Made by a program: the position numbers and the translations under genes. From NCBI GenBank assembly GCA_965238025.1, contig OZ250162.1:1302001-1366000 (forward strand): DNA of 64,000 nucleotides, read 5' to 3'. Below are positions 34,556 to 44,033 of the stretch, piece after piece; the stretch's first letter is position 1, and every line of letters starts with the position of its first letter. Source of the DNA: Pelagihabitans sp965238025 (GTDB lineage: Bacteria > Bacteroidota > Bacteroidia > Flavobacteriales > Flavobacteriaceae). The notes under the pieces were generated by a model. It was not told where the DNA came from, ran no database searches, and saw nothing but the letters and a program-made list of their open reading frames with translations.

Positions 34556-36085
34556 ATGCCTCAAAAGACCCTTTTCCCAATTTTAATATTGTTTACTTTT
34601 TTCTGTTGGAAAGGACATGCGCAAAACCTCAGCTCGGTAATTCTAGATTCAACAACACGGGAACCGGTACCTTATGTGACCGTGCAATTGAACAAAAGAG
34701 GAATGATCACCAACGAGGAAGGCCGTTTTAGTTTTCGGCTAGATGAAAGGGTTAAAGAAACCGATTCGCTCTTCATTTCTTGTATTGGTTATGAGTCTAT
34801 CAGAAAACCGATCAACCAGTTTACCGGAAATGTGATCTATCTGAAGTCGAAAGCTATTGAACTAAACCCGGTCATAGTCACGAATAAAAATTATTCCCCT
34901 AAAGAAATTATAGAATTGGTTGAAGAAAACCTAGAAAAAAACTATCACCTAGGGCTTTCCAAAAAGAAGGTCTTTCTAAGGCAGACCTTTCAGAACAATA
35001 TCATTAAAACGGATTATAGGCTTAAAAAATCTACGATTGATGCCTTCAACAAAACGTTTTTGGACAGTGTTATAAGTACTGTTCCCAAAAGCAGTACTTT
35101 CTATACAGAAATCCTTGGAAACCTTTATGGTGGCAGTGATGGCGATGAACAAAAATTAGACCTAATAAAGGCTTCTGAACTGTATGATAAAAGCAGGGAA
35201 TTGGATTATGACGCTTTGGAAGAACGGTTTAATGAAATCGTAAAGGAAAACATAAAAACCGACTCCTATTTTAAGATCAAATCGGGGCTTTTTGGAACCA
35301 AACTTGATTCCTTGGAACTTAATGTAAAAATAGATTCATCGGATACCGAGGCCTTGAAAAAAGAACTGGAACGCGAGAAAAAAAATAAAGAAGAGCGCAA
35401 AAAGTCCTTCTCCAAGTATCAACGAAAGACGCTGGGCAATCTATATGAGAACATGCCTGTTTTTGAGGACTCGGATTACAATGTACTCTTTAAACCAAGA
35501 CGATACGACCTTACTTTAGAGAACTTTACCTATATCGGTGATGATGCAGTGTATGTTATCTCTTTTAAACCCAAAGGGTCCCAGGAGTATCAAGGCAAGC
35601 TTTACATTAATTTCGATGATTTCGCACTCATCCGCATGGATTTCGAAAACGTGACACCGCTACGAAAATTTAAGTTATTGGGCGTCTCCTTAAACGAATA
35701 TTTGGCCAAGGGCGAGATGATCTTTAGCAAAGGTGAGGATGGATTATACCATTTGAGATATTACAATGTTTTAAAGGGAAACCGGGTAGGGTTCAGACGA
35801 CCTGTAAAGATTATTGAAAAGAACAAAAATGTAAAGGGGCGCAGAAAACAAAACGAACTTTCGATGAAGGTCGATGCTGCTTTTGGTTCGCGAAACCGTT
35901 ATGAATTGGTGGTGTTCGATTATGATCAAATTGATTCCAAAACTTTTGATTCTTTTAAGGAAAATAATGAAATACTACCAACATACATGCCTAATTACGA
36001 CCCGGAATTTTGGAAAGGGGATGATATTATTGCACCCAATCAGGCGATAAAGGAATTTAAATCTCAGGTTGAGATCGACGAGTAA
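34556..36085 (+). CDS. CarboxypepD_reg-like outer-membrane-associated protein
   Basis: 509 residues with a Sec signal (ending CWKGHAQ). N-terminal carboxypeptidase-regulatory-like domain (about 25-110: SSVILDSTTREPVPYVTVQL, TNEEGRFSF, CIGYES). It is followed by a long Lys/Glu-rich region (LEREKKNKEERKKSFSKYQ) and a C-terminal beta-rich segment with repeated GKLYINFDDFALIRMDFE-type strands. The domain order resembles uncharacterised Bacteroidota envelope proteins. No function recognised. It stands alone, with a strong terminator after it. Confidence 0.75.
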   Translation: MPQKTLFPILILFTFFCWKGHAQNLSSVILDSTTREPVPYVTVQLNKRGMITNEEGRFSFRLDERVKETDSLFISCIGYESIRKPINQFTGNVIYLKSKAIELNPVIVTNKNYSPKEIIELVEENLEKNYHLGLSKKKVFLRQTFQNNIIKTDYRLKKSTIDAFNKTFLDSVISTVPKSSTFYTEILGNLYGGSDGDEQKLDLIKASELYDKSRELDYDALEERFNEIVKENIKTDSYFKIKSGLFGTKLDSLELNVKIDSSDTEALKKELEREKKNKEERKKSFSKYQRKTLGNLYENMPVFEDSDYNVLFKPRRYDLTLENFTYIGDDAVYVISFKPKGSQEYQGKLYINFDDFALIRMDFENVTPLRKFKLLGVSLNEYLAKGEMIFSKGEDGLYHLRYYNVLKGNRVGFRRPVKIIEKNKNVKGRRKQNELSMKVDAAFGSRNRYELVVFDYDQIDSKTFDSFKENNEILPTYMPNYDPEFWKGDDIIAPNQAIKEFKSQVEIDE

Positions 36086-36105
36086 TAAGAAGAGAAACTT
36101 AAGGT

Positions 36106-36140
36106 AAAAATCGCATCAATGGTTATTTGATGCGATTTTT
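36106..36140 (+). terminator. strong Rho-independent terminator
   Basis: 14-base perfect stem AAAAATCGCATCAA / TTGATGCGATTTTT with a 7-base loop, followed by T residues. It ends the CarboxypepD_reg gene and insulates the sigma factor operon. Confidence 0.88.
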
Positions 36141-36210
36141 TTATGGTTTAATGTAACCTTTTGTAATTTCCTGACTATACAGTAATGAACACCACCTAAA
36201 ACATTCTCTT

Positions 36211-36732
36211 TTGAACGAGCCAACAGATGAGAAATTAATGCAACAAGTCGCCAATGGAAATTTGGATACCCTCAAAATTCTATTCGAAAGACATCATAAA
36301 CATGTATTCAATTTTTTGTACAAAATGTGTGGGAACCGGATGGTATGTGAAGACATTACGCAAGAGGTTTTTTATAAAATGATGAAATACAGAACTTCTT
36401 ACAACAACGGAAAATTTATTTCATGGATGTTTACCATCGCAAGAAATAGTTTGAATACACATTTTAGAAGAGGTACAAGTAGTAATGAAAATATTGACAC
36501 CATAGAATATAGATCCATCGAAAGGGAGGAAGATGAAAAGGACTATTCTGACCTACATTCAGCACTTAACAAACTGGATGCGTCTGATCGGGAGTTATTA
36601 GTCTTAAACCGATTTCAAGAAATTAAATATACAGAATTGGCAGAAATTGTTGGAAGCACTCCCGGAGCGGTCAAAACTAAGGTAAGTCGGGCGCTTAACA
36701 AATTAAGGACCATTTATTTTCAAAATTCATAA
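36211..36732 (+). CDS. ECF-type RNA polymerase sigma factor
   Basis: 173 residues from a TTG start (N-terminus NEPTDEKLMQQV fits homologues; the next ATG is at 36238). Region 2: LFERHHKHVFNFLYKMCGNRMVCEDITQEVFYKMMKY and WMFTIARNSLNTHFR. Region 4: LNKLDASDRELLVLNRFQEIKYTELAEIVGSTPGAVKTKVSRAL. It is followed 2 bases later by its probable anti-sigma factor. Upstream TGTAACC at about 36152 resembles -35 elements of autoregulated ECF promoters, but this is weak. Confidence 0.93.
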   Translation: MNEPTDEKLMQQVANGNLDTLKILFERHHKHVFNFLYKMCGNRMVCEDITQEVFYKMMKYRTSYNNGKFISWMFTIARNSLNTHFRRGTSSNENIDTIEYRSIEREEDEKDYSDLHSALNKLDASDRELLVLNRFQEIKYTELAEIVGSTPGAVKTKVSRALNKLRTIYFQNS

Positions 36733-36734
36733 GA

Positions 36735-37532
36735 ATGGAAAAGAATCATATTACAGAACTACTCCCAGAATATTTAGACGGGTTGTTAGATACGGCACAA
36801 ACAAAAAGGGTGGAGGTTCATTTAGAAAAATGTAAAACCTGTTCAAAAGAACTAGAAGAGTTAGAATCGCTTTTTAAAATAGTTGAAGATGAGGCGGACA
36901 TTGTTCCTTCACAGGCCTTGCGTACTAAATTCTTTGAACAATTAGAGCAAGAGAAACAGGACATAAAGAAGGTAGTCTCATTGCATACTGGGCAGCCCAC
37001 TAGAAAAAACAACTGGACCAATGAGATGTTAAAGATTGCGGCGAGCATCGCCTTGATTGTTGGGGCGTTTTTCTTTGGAAAGCAGCAACAAACACAGAAA
37101 TCAAACGCAGAAATAGCCCAACTTACCAATGAAACCTTGGTATTTAAGCAAACGGCGATGTTGTCTCTTATGGGCAATAAATCGGCAAGCAAACGTATTC
37201 AGGGTGTAAACTATCTTGAAGAATCCGAACAGCCGGATGAAGCAATTGTAAACGCCTTAGCCGACCGCATGCTCTATGATGAAAACATTAATGTACGGGC
37301 TGCTGCCGTTGAGGTTTTAGCGAAATACACCAACTCAGATAAGGTTAAAGACACATTTATTGAAGCCCTTAAAACGGAGAAAGACCCCGGAATTCAAATT
37401 CTGATTATTCAAACCTTAGGGGAAATACAGGAAAAGAAAGCAGCAACTCCTATGAAAGAATTATTGGACCAAGAAGAAACCCAGCCATTTGTAAAGGAAC
37501 AAATAGAATCAGTATTAACATCAATTATATAA
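36735..37532 (+). CDS. zinc-finger anti-sigma factor with periplasmic HEAT-like repeats
   Basis: 265 residues. N-terminal zinc anti-sigma motif (His29, Cys33, Cys36 in VHLEKCKTCSKELEEL), one TM helix (about 97-115), then a C-terminal alpha-helical part (about 150-265) with HEAT-like repeats: NVRAAAVEVLAKYT and GIQILIIQTLGEIQ. The cytoplasmic domain should hold the upstream sigma factor; the HEAT part would be the external sensor (inference). Translationally close to the sigma gene. Confidence 0.85.
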   Translation: MEKNHITELLPEYLDGLLDTAQTKRVEVHLEKCKTCSKELEELESLFKIVEDEADIVPSQALRTKFFEQLEQEKQDIKKVVSLHTGQPTRKNNWTNEMLKIAASIALIVGAFFFGKQQQTQKSNAEIAQLTNETLVFKQTAMLSLMGNKSASKRIQGVNYLEESEQPDEAIVNALADRMLYDENINVRAAAVEVLAKYTNSDKVKDTFIEALKTEKDPGIQILIIQTLGEIQEKKAATPMKELLDQEETQPFVKEQIESVLTSII

Positions 37533-37543
37533 AAACTCTTGCT

Positions 37544-37573
37544 AAGCCATTCGTCTGCGCTCGAGACAGGCGG
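37544..37573. repeat. possible dispersed repeat with TCTGCGCTCGAGACAG core
   Basis: A GC-rich 30-base stretch in an otherwise AT-rich gap. Sequences of the type CTGCGCTCGAG are scattered as intergenic repeats in several flavobacterial genomes (recalled, not checked). Only one copy was noticed here. Confidence 0.3.
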
Positions 37574-37599
37574 TGTCAAAGCATCAAAAAACGAAAATC

Positions 37600-38352
37600 A
37601 TGAAAAAATCAATAGTATTTATTTGCGCATGTTTACTTGCTGGAATCATGCAAGGGCAATCGGATTATAGCAAATCTTTAGACGGAATTGAATGGGTCAA
37701 AATAAAATCAAGGTCGGAAATTGTTTTAAAAACCCATGACAAAAATGAGATTTTGATCAAAGCCAAGGGACTAAAACCCCTACCATCTAAAGCGAAAGGA
37801 CTCAAACTCGTGGGCGTTGGAGGAGAAGATAATACCGATGTAGGTTTCAATGTTGTACAAACGGGAAATAATCTTATTGTTGAGAGTGTGCGTAAATCGG
37901 GTGGAGCTGAAATTTATCTACCTAAATCACAGAATGTATCTGTCACCAACTCATGGAATGGGGATATCTATATTGAAGGCTTTACGGGTGAAGTGGAGGC
38001 CAATGCCAATTTAAATGGTGGCCTACAATTAGTGAACATCTCGGGGCCAATAACTGCCTATGCCTTAAACGAGAGCATTCGTGTGCAGTTTGATAAAATT
38101 AATCAGGATGCTCCTATCGTGATTCGGACCACCAACGGTGAGATTGACGTAACGCTTCCGGAAAGTACTCCGGCAAATTTAGAGTTGAGTTCAATGAACG
38201 GCGACATTTACACCAATTTTGATTTAAAGCGCCCAGAAAAAAACGGACTTAAATCTTATGGTAGCTCTAAGGTTAATGGGGCAATCAATGGTGGAGGGGT
38301 AGGCATCAAATTGAAATCGACCAATGGAAATCTTTATCTCCGGAAAAAGTAA
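37600..38352 (+). CDS. DUF4097-like exported beta-helix protein (copy 1)
   Basis: 250 residues from ATG 37600, which starts a signal peptide (MKKSIVFICACLLAGIMQGQ); the GTG at 37573 would bury it. The body is a regular repeat of short beta-strands typical of DUF4097/auto-transporter adhesin-like proteins: SWNGDIYIEGFTGEVEANANLNGGLQLVNISG, TTNGEIDVTLPESTPANLELSSMNGDIYTNF. Probably periplasmic or envelope-bound. Co-oriented with the sigma/anti-sigma pair and so a likely member of that regulon. Confidence 0.78.
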   Translation: MKKSIVFICACLLAGIMQGQSDYSKSLDGIEWVKIKSRSEIVLKTHDKNEILIKAKGLKPLPSKAKGLKLVGVGGEDNTDVGFNVVQTGNNLIVESVRKSGGAEIYLPKSQNVSVTNSWNGDIYIEGFTGEVEANANLNGGLQLVNISGPITAYALNESIRVQFDKINQDAPIVIRTTNGEIDVTLPESTPANLELSSMNGDIYTNFDLKRPEKNGLKSYGSSKVNGAINGGGVGIKLKSTNGNLYLRKK

Positions 38353-38385
38353 TTTATAATACATAAAATCAAAAAACGCGCAGTC

Positions 38386-39099
38386 ATGAACAAATTAGTA
38401 ATCACTCTTATTATAGGCCTGATCACCCTTACGGTAAATGCACAAAAGATTATCGAGAAAAACATCGACTATCAAAACCAATACATTGATGTTGATGTAA
38501 AGTTTGCCTCGCTTATAGAGGTCAAAACATGGGATAAAAGTCAAGTATACCTGAAGGCCAGTATTTATACCGAGGACCCAAAATTTCAAGAATTACATAA
38601 ATTGAATATTAAGGAAAGTGCCGACCAAATACATATTGAGTCTGAAGCTGAACCCGTTTTCAAGGCCTACCGCAAAGACTGTCTTAAAAACAACCCTTCC
38701 AATAAAAGACATTGTTATAATACGGGCGACCAAACAGAATTCAAATACGTGCTTTATATTCCCCAAAATGCCAGATTCAAGATCAGCAGTATTAATGGGG
38801 ATTTAAAATCAGAGGTCATCGAAGGAGATTTCGAAGCTGATTTAATCAATGGTGATATTGATATCTCCCACTATTCAGGGAACCTTGATTTAAGTACGAT
38901 TAATGGAGAAATAGATCTAAAAATGACCAATGCCAATTTGGTAGCAGAAACCATACATGGCGATATTTATGCAGATGAAAAATTGAAGTTCAGCTCCTCT
39001 GACCGACATGTTGGTCAAAAAATTTCAGGAAGCCAAGGTAAAGCTTCAAATCGTTTACGATTGAATACCAAAAATGGCAATATGTATCTAAGACTATAA
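38386..39099 (+). CDS. DUF4097-like exported beta-helix protein (copy 2)
   Basis: 237 residues with signal peptide MNKLVITLIIGLITLTVNAQ. Same repeat style as the gene before it: ISSINGDLKSEVIEGDFEADLINGDIDISHYSGNLDLSTINGEIDLKM. Both end in TxNGNxYLR. Likely a divergent tandem duplicate, 33 bases downstream. Function unknown; envelope stress or adhesion role is a guess from the neighbouring sigma factor. Confidence 0.78.
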   Translation: MNKLVITLIIGLITLTVNAQKIIEKNIDYQNQYIDVDVKFASLIEVKTWDKSQVYLKASIYTEDPKFQELHKLNIKESADQIHIESEAEPVFKAYRKDCLKNNPSNKRHCYNTGDQTEFKYVLYIPQNARFKISSINGDLKSEVIEGDFEADLINGDIDISHYSGNLDLSTINGEIDLKMTNANLVAETIHGDIYADEKLKFSSSDRHVGQKISGSQGKASNRLRLNTKNGNMYLRL

Positions 39100-39241
39100 T
39101 CACCTGGCCATAAAACTGGCTATCGAGCTCTTTTTTATAGTGGTGACTGATTTCAGCTGTTAAAAAAAGAATAAAATCAAAAAAATACTGTAACCACTTC
39201 GTATTTTAAGAGTCTTTAAGTCATCAATCAAAAATCACTCC

Positions 39242-41890
39242 ATGAAAATCAGCCTTATTTTGGGTTTGGCCGTGCTAATGGCTCAAACCGTTATTGCCCA
39301 AGATTCCACAGACGTTGTGGTAAAGAGAACTTACACAACCAAATTTTTAAATGAAACAGCATCCCCTGAAATAGACGGGCTTCTCAATGATGTAGGGTGG
39401 GACATAGTGGAATGGGAAGGTGATTTTGTCGAGAGAAGACCCGATGAAAACACCCAGCCAGACCATAAGACAAAATTCAAGATCGTATACGACCAAAAAT
39501 TTCTATACGTCGGAATACGAGCTTATGACAGTGACCCTGATAAAATTGAAATGCGCCTTTCAAGACGCGACGGATTTCAAGGGGATTGGGTAGGGATCTT
39601 TATAGACAGTTATCATGACAAGCGTAGTGCTTTCGGCTTTATTACCACTGCTGCAGGGGTAAAAGCCGACTTTTTTAGCTCAGAAAACGGAAGAAACGAA
39701 GATGAAAGTTGGAACCCGATTTGGTATACCAAAACGAATATTGACGAAGAAGGGTGGACCGCTGAAATGAAAATACCCTTTAGTCAGTTGAAGTTCGGAA
39801 AAGCAAAGGAACAGGTTTGGGGGATTCAGGTAGACCGCCAATATTTTAGGGGGGCCGAGCGCTATGCATGGCAGCGTATTAAACAGGACACTCCTGGTTT
39901 TGTAAGCGAATTTGGCCTTTTAGATGGATTGATCGATCTAGTCCCTCAAAGACAACTCGAAATACAACCCTATGTAGTCGCAAAAAGGGAAACTTTCGAA
40001 GCGGAGCCCGGAAACCCTTTTCGTGATGGTAATGATAGCGAGATAACCGTTGGTCTTGATGCCAAGATAGGAATCACCAATGACCTTACCTTAGACCTTA
40101 CCGTAAATCCAGATTTTGGACAAGTAGAAGCGGATCCATCCGCTATTGCTTTAGACGGGTTTCAAATTTTCTTTCGAGAACAACGCCCCTTCTTTGTAGA
40201 GAACAAGAATATTTTCGATTATCGGGTAAGCAATTCCGAAGCGGGAAATACATTTGGGTTTGATAATGTGTTCTATTCTAGGCGAATCGGAAGAAGTCCC
40301 CAAGGGTTTCCCGATACCCAAGATGGGGAATTCGTTGACCAGCCCGAGAATACCGAGATTTTAGGAGCGGCCAAATTCAGTGGAAAAACCAAGGACGGTT
40401 GGTCCATTGGAATTTTGGAAAGTGTAACGGCCAAAAAATATGCGACTATTGACAATAACGGGGAGCGTAGGGAAGAAGTAGTAGAGCCTTTGACCAATTA
40501 TTTTGTGGGCCGTGTTCAAAAGGATTTTAATGATAGGAATACTTTTATTGGGGGGATTTTTACAGCTACTAACCGTGATAAACTAACCCCTGAGCTTGAC
40601 TTTTTACACCATTCGGCCTTCACGGGAGGTATTGATTTTAAGCACCAATGGCAAGAGCGTGATTGGTACCTGGGCGGAAATCTCATTTTAAGTAGAGTAA
40701 ACGGAAGCACAGAAGCAATCTCAAATACACAGCAATCCATAGCGCATCTATTTCAACGTGTTGGGGCAGACCATGTTTCATTAGAGGAAAACCGAACCTC
40801 TTTAACAGGTACGGCGGGAAATCTACAATTGGGTAAAGTGGGTAACGGAAATTGGAAGTTCGAAACCGGGGCCACATGGAGGTCTCCGGAATTGGAATTG
40901 AATGATATTGGTTTTCAACGTCAGGCAGATGATATCAGACACTATACCTGGATCGGTTACCAAACCCTAAAGCCTACCAAGACTTTCCGTAGGGTAGGTA
41001 TTAACTACAATCATTGGAGCGTCTGGGATTTTGGGGGAAATCACAACAGTCTACGTTTTAATACCAATAGTTGGCAAAACTGGGACAATAATTGGTTTAC
41101 GAACATCGGGTTCAACTATGCTCCGAAACAATATTCAAACTTTGCGTTACGCGGAGGCCCAAGACTTCGTCAGGCATCTGAAATAGGTTTCTTTAATGGC
41201 TATAATACAGATCGAAGAAAGAAGGTCCGTTTCAATGTTTTTCATAGGGGTCAAAAAGGTACGGATAACTCATACAGTTCGTACAATATTGATTTTGGGG
41301 TTACCTATCAACCTTTTAATGCGTTGAGTATCTCGGCAAATCCGGAGTATGGTATTAACATGGATAAACTACAATACATTGATAATATTGATGTAAACGG
41401 AGAAACCACTTACCTAAACGGAACTGTTGAGCAAAGAACCCTAAGTATGTCTTTTCGTTTGAACTATACGATTAATCCTAATTTGACCATTCAATATTGG
41501 GGGCAACCATTTATTTCCAGAGGAAGGTATTCAGACTTCAAGGAGGTTGTTGATCCGCTGGCCAAACAATTTGATAATCGAATCGTAGCGTATCCTCAAA
41601 GTCAAATCAGCCTGGCTGACGATGTGTATTCAGTAGATAAAAATTTGGACAACATTGCCGATTTTTCATTTGATAATCCTGATTTTTCTTTTGTACAGTT
41701 TCGTTCTAATCTTGTTGTACGTTGGGAATACATTCCTGGGTCGGAGGTTTTCTTGGTCTGGTCGCAAGACCTTTCACAATCGGGAGATCCTCAGAATGGA
41801 CTTTTCGATGATTTAAGTGATAATATCTTCAATGATGAGAAGCCACAGAATATATTTTTAATCAAAGCTACCTATCGTTTCGTGCTATGA
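39242..41890 (+). CDS. DUF5916 protein: CBM9-like domain plus C-terminal beta-barrel
   Basis: 882 residues with signal peptide ending TVIAQ. N-terminal CBM9-like domain (about 30-220: ASPEIDGLLNDVGWD, FLYVGIRAYDSDP, GWTAEMKIPFSQLKF), then a long stretch of aromatic beta-strands to a C-terminal FLIKATYRFVL, as in outer-membrane barrels. Families of this type are common in Bacteroidota and have been tied to envelope or carbohydrate functions without a settled role. It sits 142 bases after the DUF4097 pair; its stop lies 3 bases from the convergent DUF423 gene. Confidence 0.8.
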   Translation: MKISLILGLAVLMAQTVIAQDSTDVVVKRTYTTKFLNETASPEIDGLLNDVGWDIVEWEGDFVERRPDENTQPDHKTKFKIVYDQKFLYVGIRAYDSDPDKIEMRLSRRDGFQGDWVGIFIDSYHDKRSAFGFITTAAGVKADFFSSENGRNEDESWNPIWYTKTNIDEEGWTAEMKIPFSQLKFGKAKEQVWGIQVDRQYFRGAERYAWQRIKQDTPGFVSEFGLLDGLIDLVPQRQLEIQPYVVAKRETFEAEPGNPFRDGNDSEITVGLDAKIGITNDLTLDLTVNPDFGQVEADPSAIALDGFQIFFREQRPFFVENKNIFDYRVSNSEAGNTFGFDNVFYSRRIGRSPQGFPDTQDGEFVDQPENTEILGAAKFSGKTKDGWSIGILESVTAKKYATIDNNGERREEVVEPLTNYFVGRVQKDFNDRNTFIGGIFTATNRDKLTPELDFLHHSAFTGGIDFKHQWQERDWYLGGNLILSRVNGSTEAISNTQQSIAHLFQRVGADHVSLEENRTSLTGTAGNLQLGKVGNGNWKFETGATWRSPELELNDIGFQRQADDIRHYTWIGYQTLKPTKTFRRVGINYNHWSVWDFGGNHNSLRFNTNSWQNWDNNWFTNIGFNYAPKQYSNFALRGGPRLRQASEIGFFNGYNTDRRKKVRFNVFHRGQKGTDNSYSSYNIDFGVTYQPFNALSISANPEYGINMDKLQYIDNIDVNGETTYLNGTVEQRTLSMSFRLNYTINPNLTIQYWGQPFISRGRYSDFKEVVDPLAKQFDNRIVAYPQSQISLADDVYSVDKNLDNIADFSFDNPDFSFVQFRSNLVVRWEYIPGSEVFLVWSQDLSQSGDPQNGLFDDLSDNIFNDEKPQNIFLIKATYRFVL

Positions 41891-41893
41891 AAA

Positions 41894-42280
41894 TCAGATA
41901 ACGCCCTTAATAAATGAATATAAAAGTAGGGCCCAGCCTAGGGCAAGAAGAAGCCCTCCTATTGGCGTTATTGGTCCAAGGAAGCTTAGTTTCCTCCCTT
42001 TTGAGGCACTTAGGGTCAGTCCGTAAATGCTAAAGGAGAAAAGAAAAGTGCCCAGAATAAAGGAGTAAACCATAACTTTCTCTAGCCCAGTGTCGAGGTT
42101 CAGGTTAAAACCAAGAACTAATAATACAATTGCATGATACATTTGGTATTTAACCCCAGTCTCGAAACTTTTTAGCTGATCTTCAGAAAAGGTCTTCTTT
42201 AATTTATGGGCGCCAAATGCACCAAAGATTACTGCTAATAAACCATAAAGTGCTCCAATAGAATGAGCCAAAAGAACCAT
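41894..42280 (-). CDS. DUF423 small membrane protein
   Basis: 128 residues with four predicted TM helices. Family signature AVIFGAFGAHKLK near the N-terminus and a C-terminal TPIGGLLLALGWALLLYS. The family (YwdK/YgdD-like) is widespread and of unknown function. Convergent with the DUF5916 gene. Confidence 0.88.
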   Translation of the reverse strand: MVLLAHSIGALYGLLAVIFGAFGAHKLKKTFSEDQLKSFETGVKYQMYHAIVLLVLGFNLNLDTGLEKVMVYSFILGTFLFSFSIYGLTLSASKGRKLSFLGPITPIGGLLLALGWALLLYSFIKGVI

Positions 42281-42333
42281 AATTTAAATTTTACCGCTAA
42301 GATAAGTATTCGGACAGAATTTAAATTCGGGTT

Positions 42334-42843
42334 CTATTGTAATGAAATTACGGCCATACGATTTTTCTTTTCATTGGCTAGATAAATAGGCGAAGTAGTA
42401 AATAATTGATCGACCTGATTTTCCCAATCATTGGCCACATCAAAATAACTATCATTTTTTACCGCCATAATTTCGTTGCAATTTGCACAAGTATGCTTAT
42501 AATCCAAAAAGTGATGGGCGAATTCATGGAATGCCACCACCTTAAGGATGGCGGGATCTAGCATAGCGGCCCAGTTAATAAGAATATTTTCGATATTCCC
42601 ATCTTCATTGCGTGTGACCATACCCAATATGGTATTGCCTTCTTCTAGGGGTAAGTCTTTTGAGATATCGATTTTTTTTAGCTGAAATAGCTTCTCGTTG
42701 GTCGCTATACCGTATTTTTCACAATAGGTAAAAAAGTCATTTAAAATGGGTTGAAGCCTACCGTCTATAGCTACGCTATTCTGAGAAAAGACAATGGCAT
42801 TTGTAAATAACAAAAGGCAAAACAAGAGAAAGCCATGTTTCAT
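42334..42843 (-). CDS. small exported HEXXH putative zinc metalloprotease
   Basis: 169 residues. Signal peptide MKHGFLLFCLLLFTNAIVFSQ. HEFAHH motif (His106, Glu107, His110) and then CANCNEIMAVKNDSYFDVANDWE, where Glu or Asp could be a third ligand. The rest is not recognised. A short periplasmic or secreted peptidase is the simplest reading, but no family assignment is made. The CxxC pair could form a disulfide. Confidence 0.65.
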   Translation of the reverse strand: MKHGFLLFCLLLFTNAIVFSQNSVAIDGRLQPILNDFFTYCEKYGIATNEKLFQLKKIDISKDLPLEEGNTILGMVTRNEDGNIENILINWAAMLDPAILKVVAFHEFAHHFLDYKHTCANCNEIMAVKNDSYFDVANDWENQVDQLFTTSPIYLANEKKNRMAVISLQ

Positions 42844-43020
42844 GGGTAGCAGGTTTTGGTTTAGTATTGGATTGGAGGTTGGAGATGAAAAAGGTTGGTT
42901 AGGCCTTTTGAAAAATCTATTATAAAAATAATGGATTCAAGAGAATTTTACTATAAAAATGGCTTTTCTTTAACAAAAAGCATAAAAATGCTGCTTATTT
43001 TTAAGATTTTGCGAAAAGAA

Positions 43021-43042
43021 AGGGGTGGTTATAACCACCCCT
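43021..43042. terminator. bidirectional terminator, perfect palindrome
   Basis: AGGGGTGG / CCACCCCT arms around TTATAA, flanked by A/T-rich sequence on both sides. It lies 68 bases past the stop of the minus-strand SnoaL-like gene. Confidence 0.7.
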
Positions 43043-43109
43043 ATTTTACTCGATAATTGAAATATCGTTCCCTTACACATTTCTCAAGGGCTTGCCCTGA
43101 GATAGTTTA

Positions 43110-43478
43110 CTAGGCATTCTCGTCATAAAAAAATTGCTCTTTAACAATTTTCCCGTCTTTGACTTGGTAAACCCCTATTTCTGACATGGTTGAACGCGTT
43201 CCCGAAGGCTTGTGTGTGGTATCCATTTCAAATTTTACCGAAAACCAATTATCGGCCACAATAGGTTCCGATACGGTGCTGCTATGCATTTCAAAATTCT
43301 CTTGCCACCATTCCCCTTTTTTCTTAAGTCCCTCAAAGCCCTTGACAAGTGCGCCTTCGCCTTTCCCGTCATTTTCAATGCTCACAATATTAGAGCTATA
43401 AAGATGTTGATAGGGTGTCTCATAATCTCCTTCTTTACACCATTGTACTAGTTTTGTTGCAATTTCTTTCGTTTCCAT
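43110..43478 (-). CDS. SnoaL-like (NTF2-fold) protein
   Basis: 122 residues. NTF2/SnoaL pattern: KLVQWCKEGDYETPYQHLYSSNIVSIEN, GFEGLKKKGEWWQENFEMHS, WFSVKFEMD, YQVKDGKIVKEQFFYDE. No signal peptide, so cytoplasmic. The fold covers many small-molecule enzymes and binding proteins, and the substrate cannot be told. Confidence 0.8.
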   Translation of the reverse strand: METKEIATKLVQWCKEGDYETPYQHLYSSNIVSIENDGKGEGALVKGFEGLKKKGEWWQENFEMHSSTVSEPIVADNWFSVKFEMDTTHKPSGTRSTMSEIGVYQVKDGKIVKEQFFYDENA

Positions 43479-43576
43479 TATAGTTGCTTTTTTATCCTGA
43501 TTGGATTTCAGGAAAATTTAGAGTAGTAAAATACAACTTATACTTTTGAACAACAAAGATTTAACGTAGCACAGAA

Positions 43577-44011
43577 TCAATTTGGAGCTTCAAGCGCAAG
43601 CTTGTCTTGCAGTAGTATAAAAAGCTCATCAGTTTCAACGGAATCTTTCAGGTTAAGATAGAGCTCTAAGGAGTCTTGGTATACAATTCTCATTTTTCGA
43701 TTAGAAAAATTATCAACGTAAACATGGATTTTTTTATCGGTGAGCGAATCTTTGAATTCTTGGTATAAGCCCTTGCCCTTGTCAAAAGCCGAAAACCCGT
43801 TTAGACGCTTCATAGGAGGAATTTGATCAACCCAGTCAATACTGTCCAGCGCTTCAAATGGGAGTTCCTTGTAATAAAACCCAGAAAGCAATTGTAATTT
43901 ATCAGGTTCTATTTTAGTCCAATTTTTAGAATGAGAGGCAAAAGCCAATCCGCATACGATTAGGGTAAGTACAATAATCAGGTTCCAAAACCAATGCCAC
44001 TTTTTTTTCAT
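43577..44011 (-). CDS. single-pass membrane protein of unknown function
   Basis: 144 residues from ATG 44011; the longer frame from 44092 would run 59 bases into the upstream peptidase gene. One TM helix (WHWFWNLIIVLTLIVCGLAFA), then an extracytoplasmic domain containing FSAFDKGKGLYQEFKDSL and RKMRIVYQDSLELYLNL. Not recognised. It lies 22 bases after the S9 peptidase gene, so probably one transcript. Confidence 0.65.
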   Translation of the reverse strand: MKKKWHWFWNLIIVLTLIVCGLAFASHSKNWTKIEPDKLQLLSGFYYKELPFEALDSIDWVDQIPPMKRLNGFSAFDKGKGLYQEFKDSLTDKKIHVYVDNFSNRKMRIVYQDSLELYLNLKDSVETDELFILLQDKLALEAPN

Positions 44012-44033
44012 ATTCCAACGGTATGCGTTTCGA

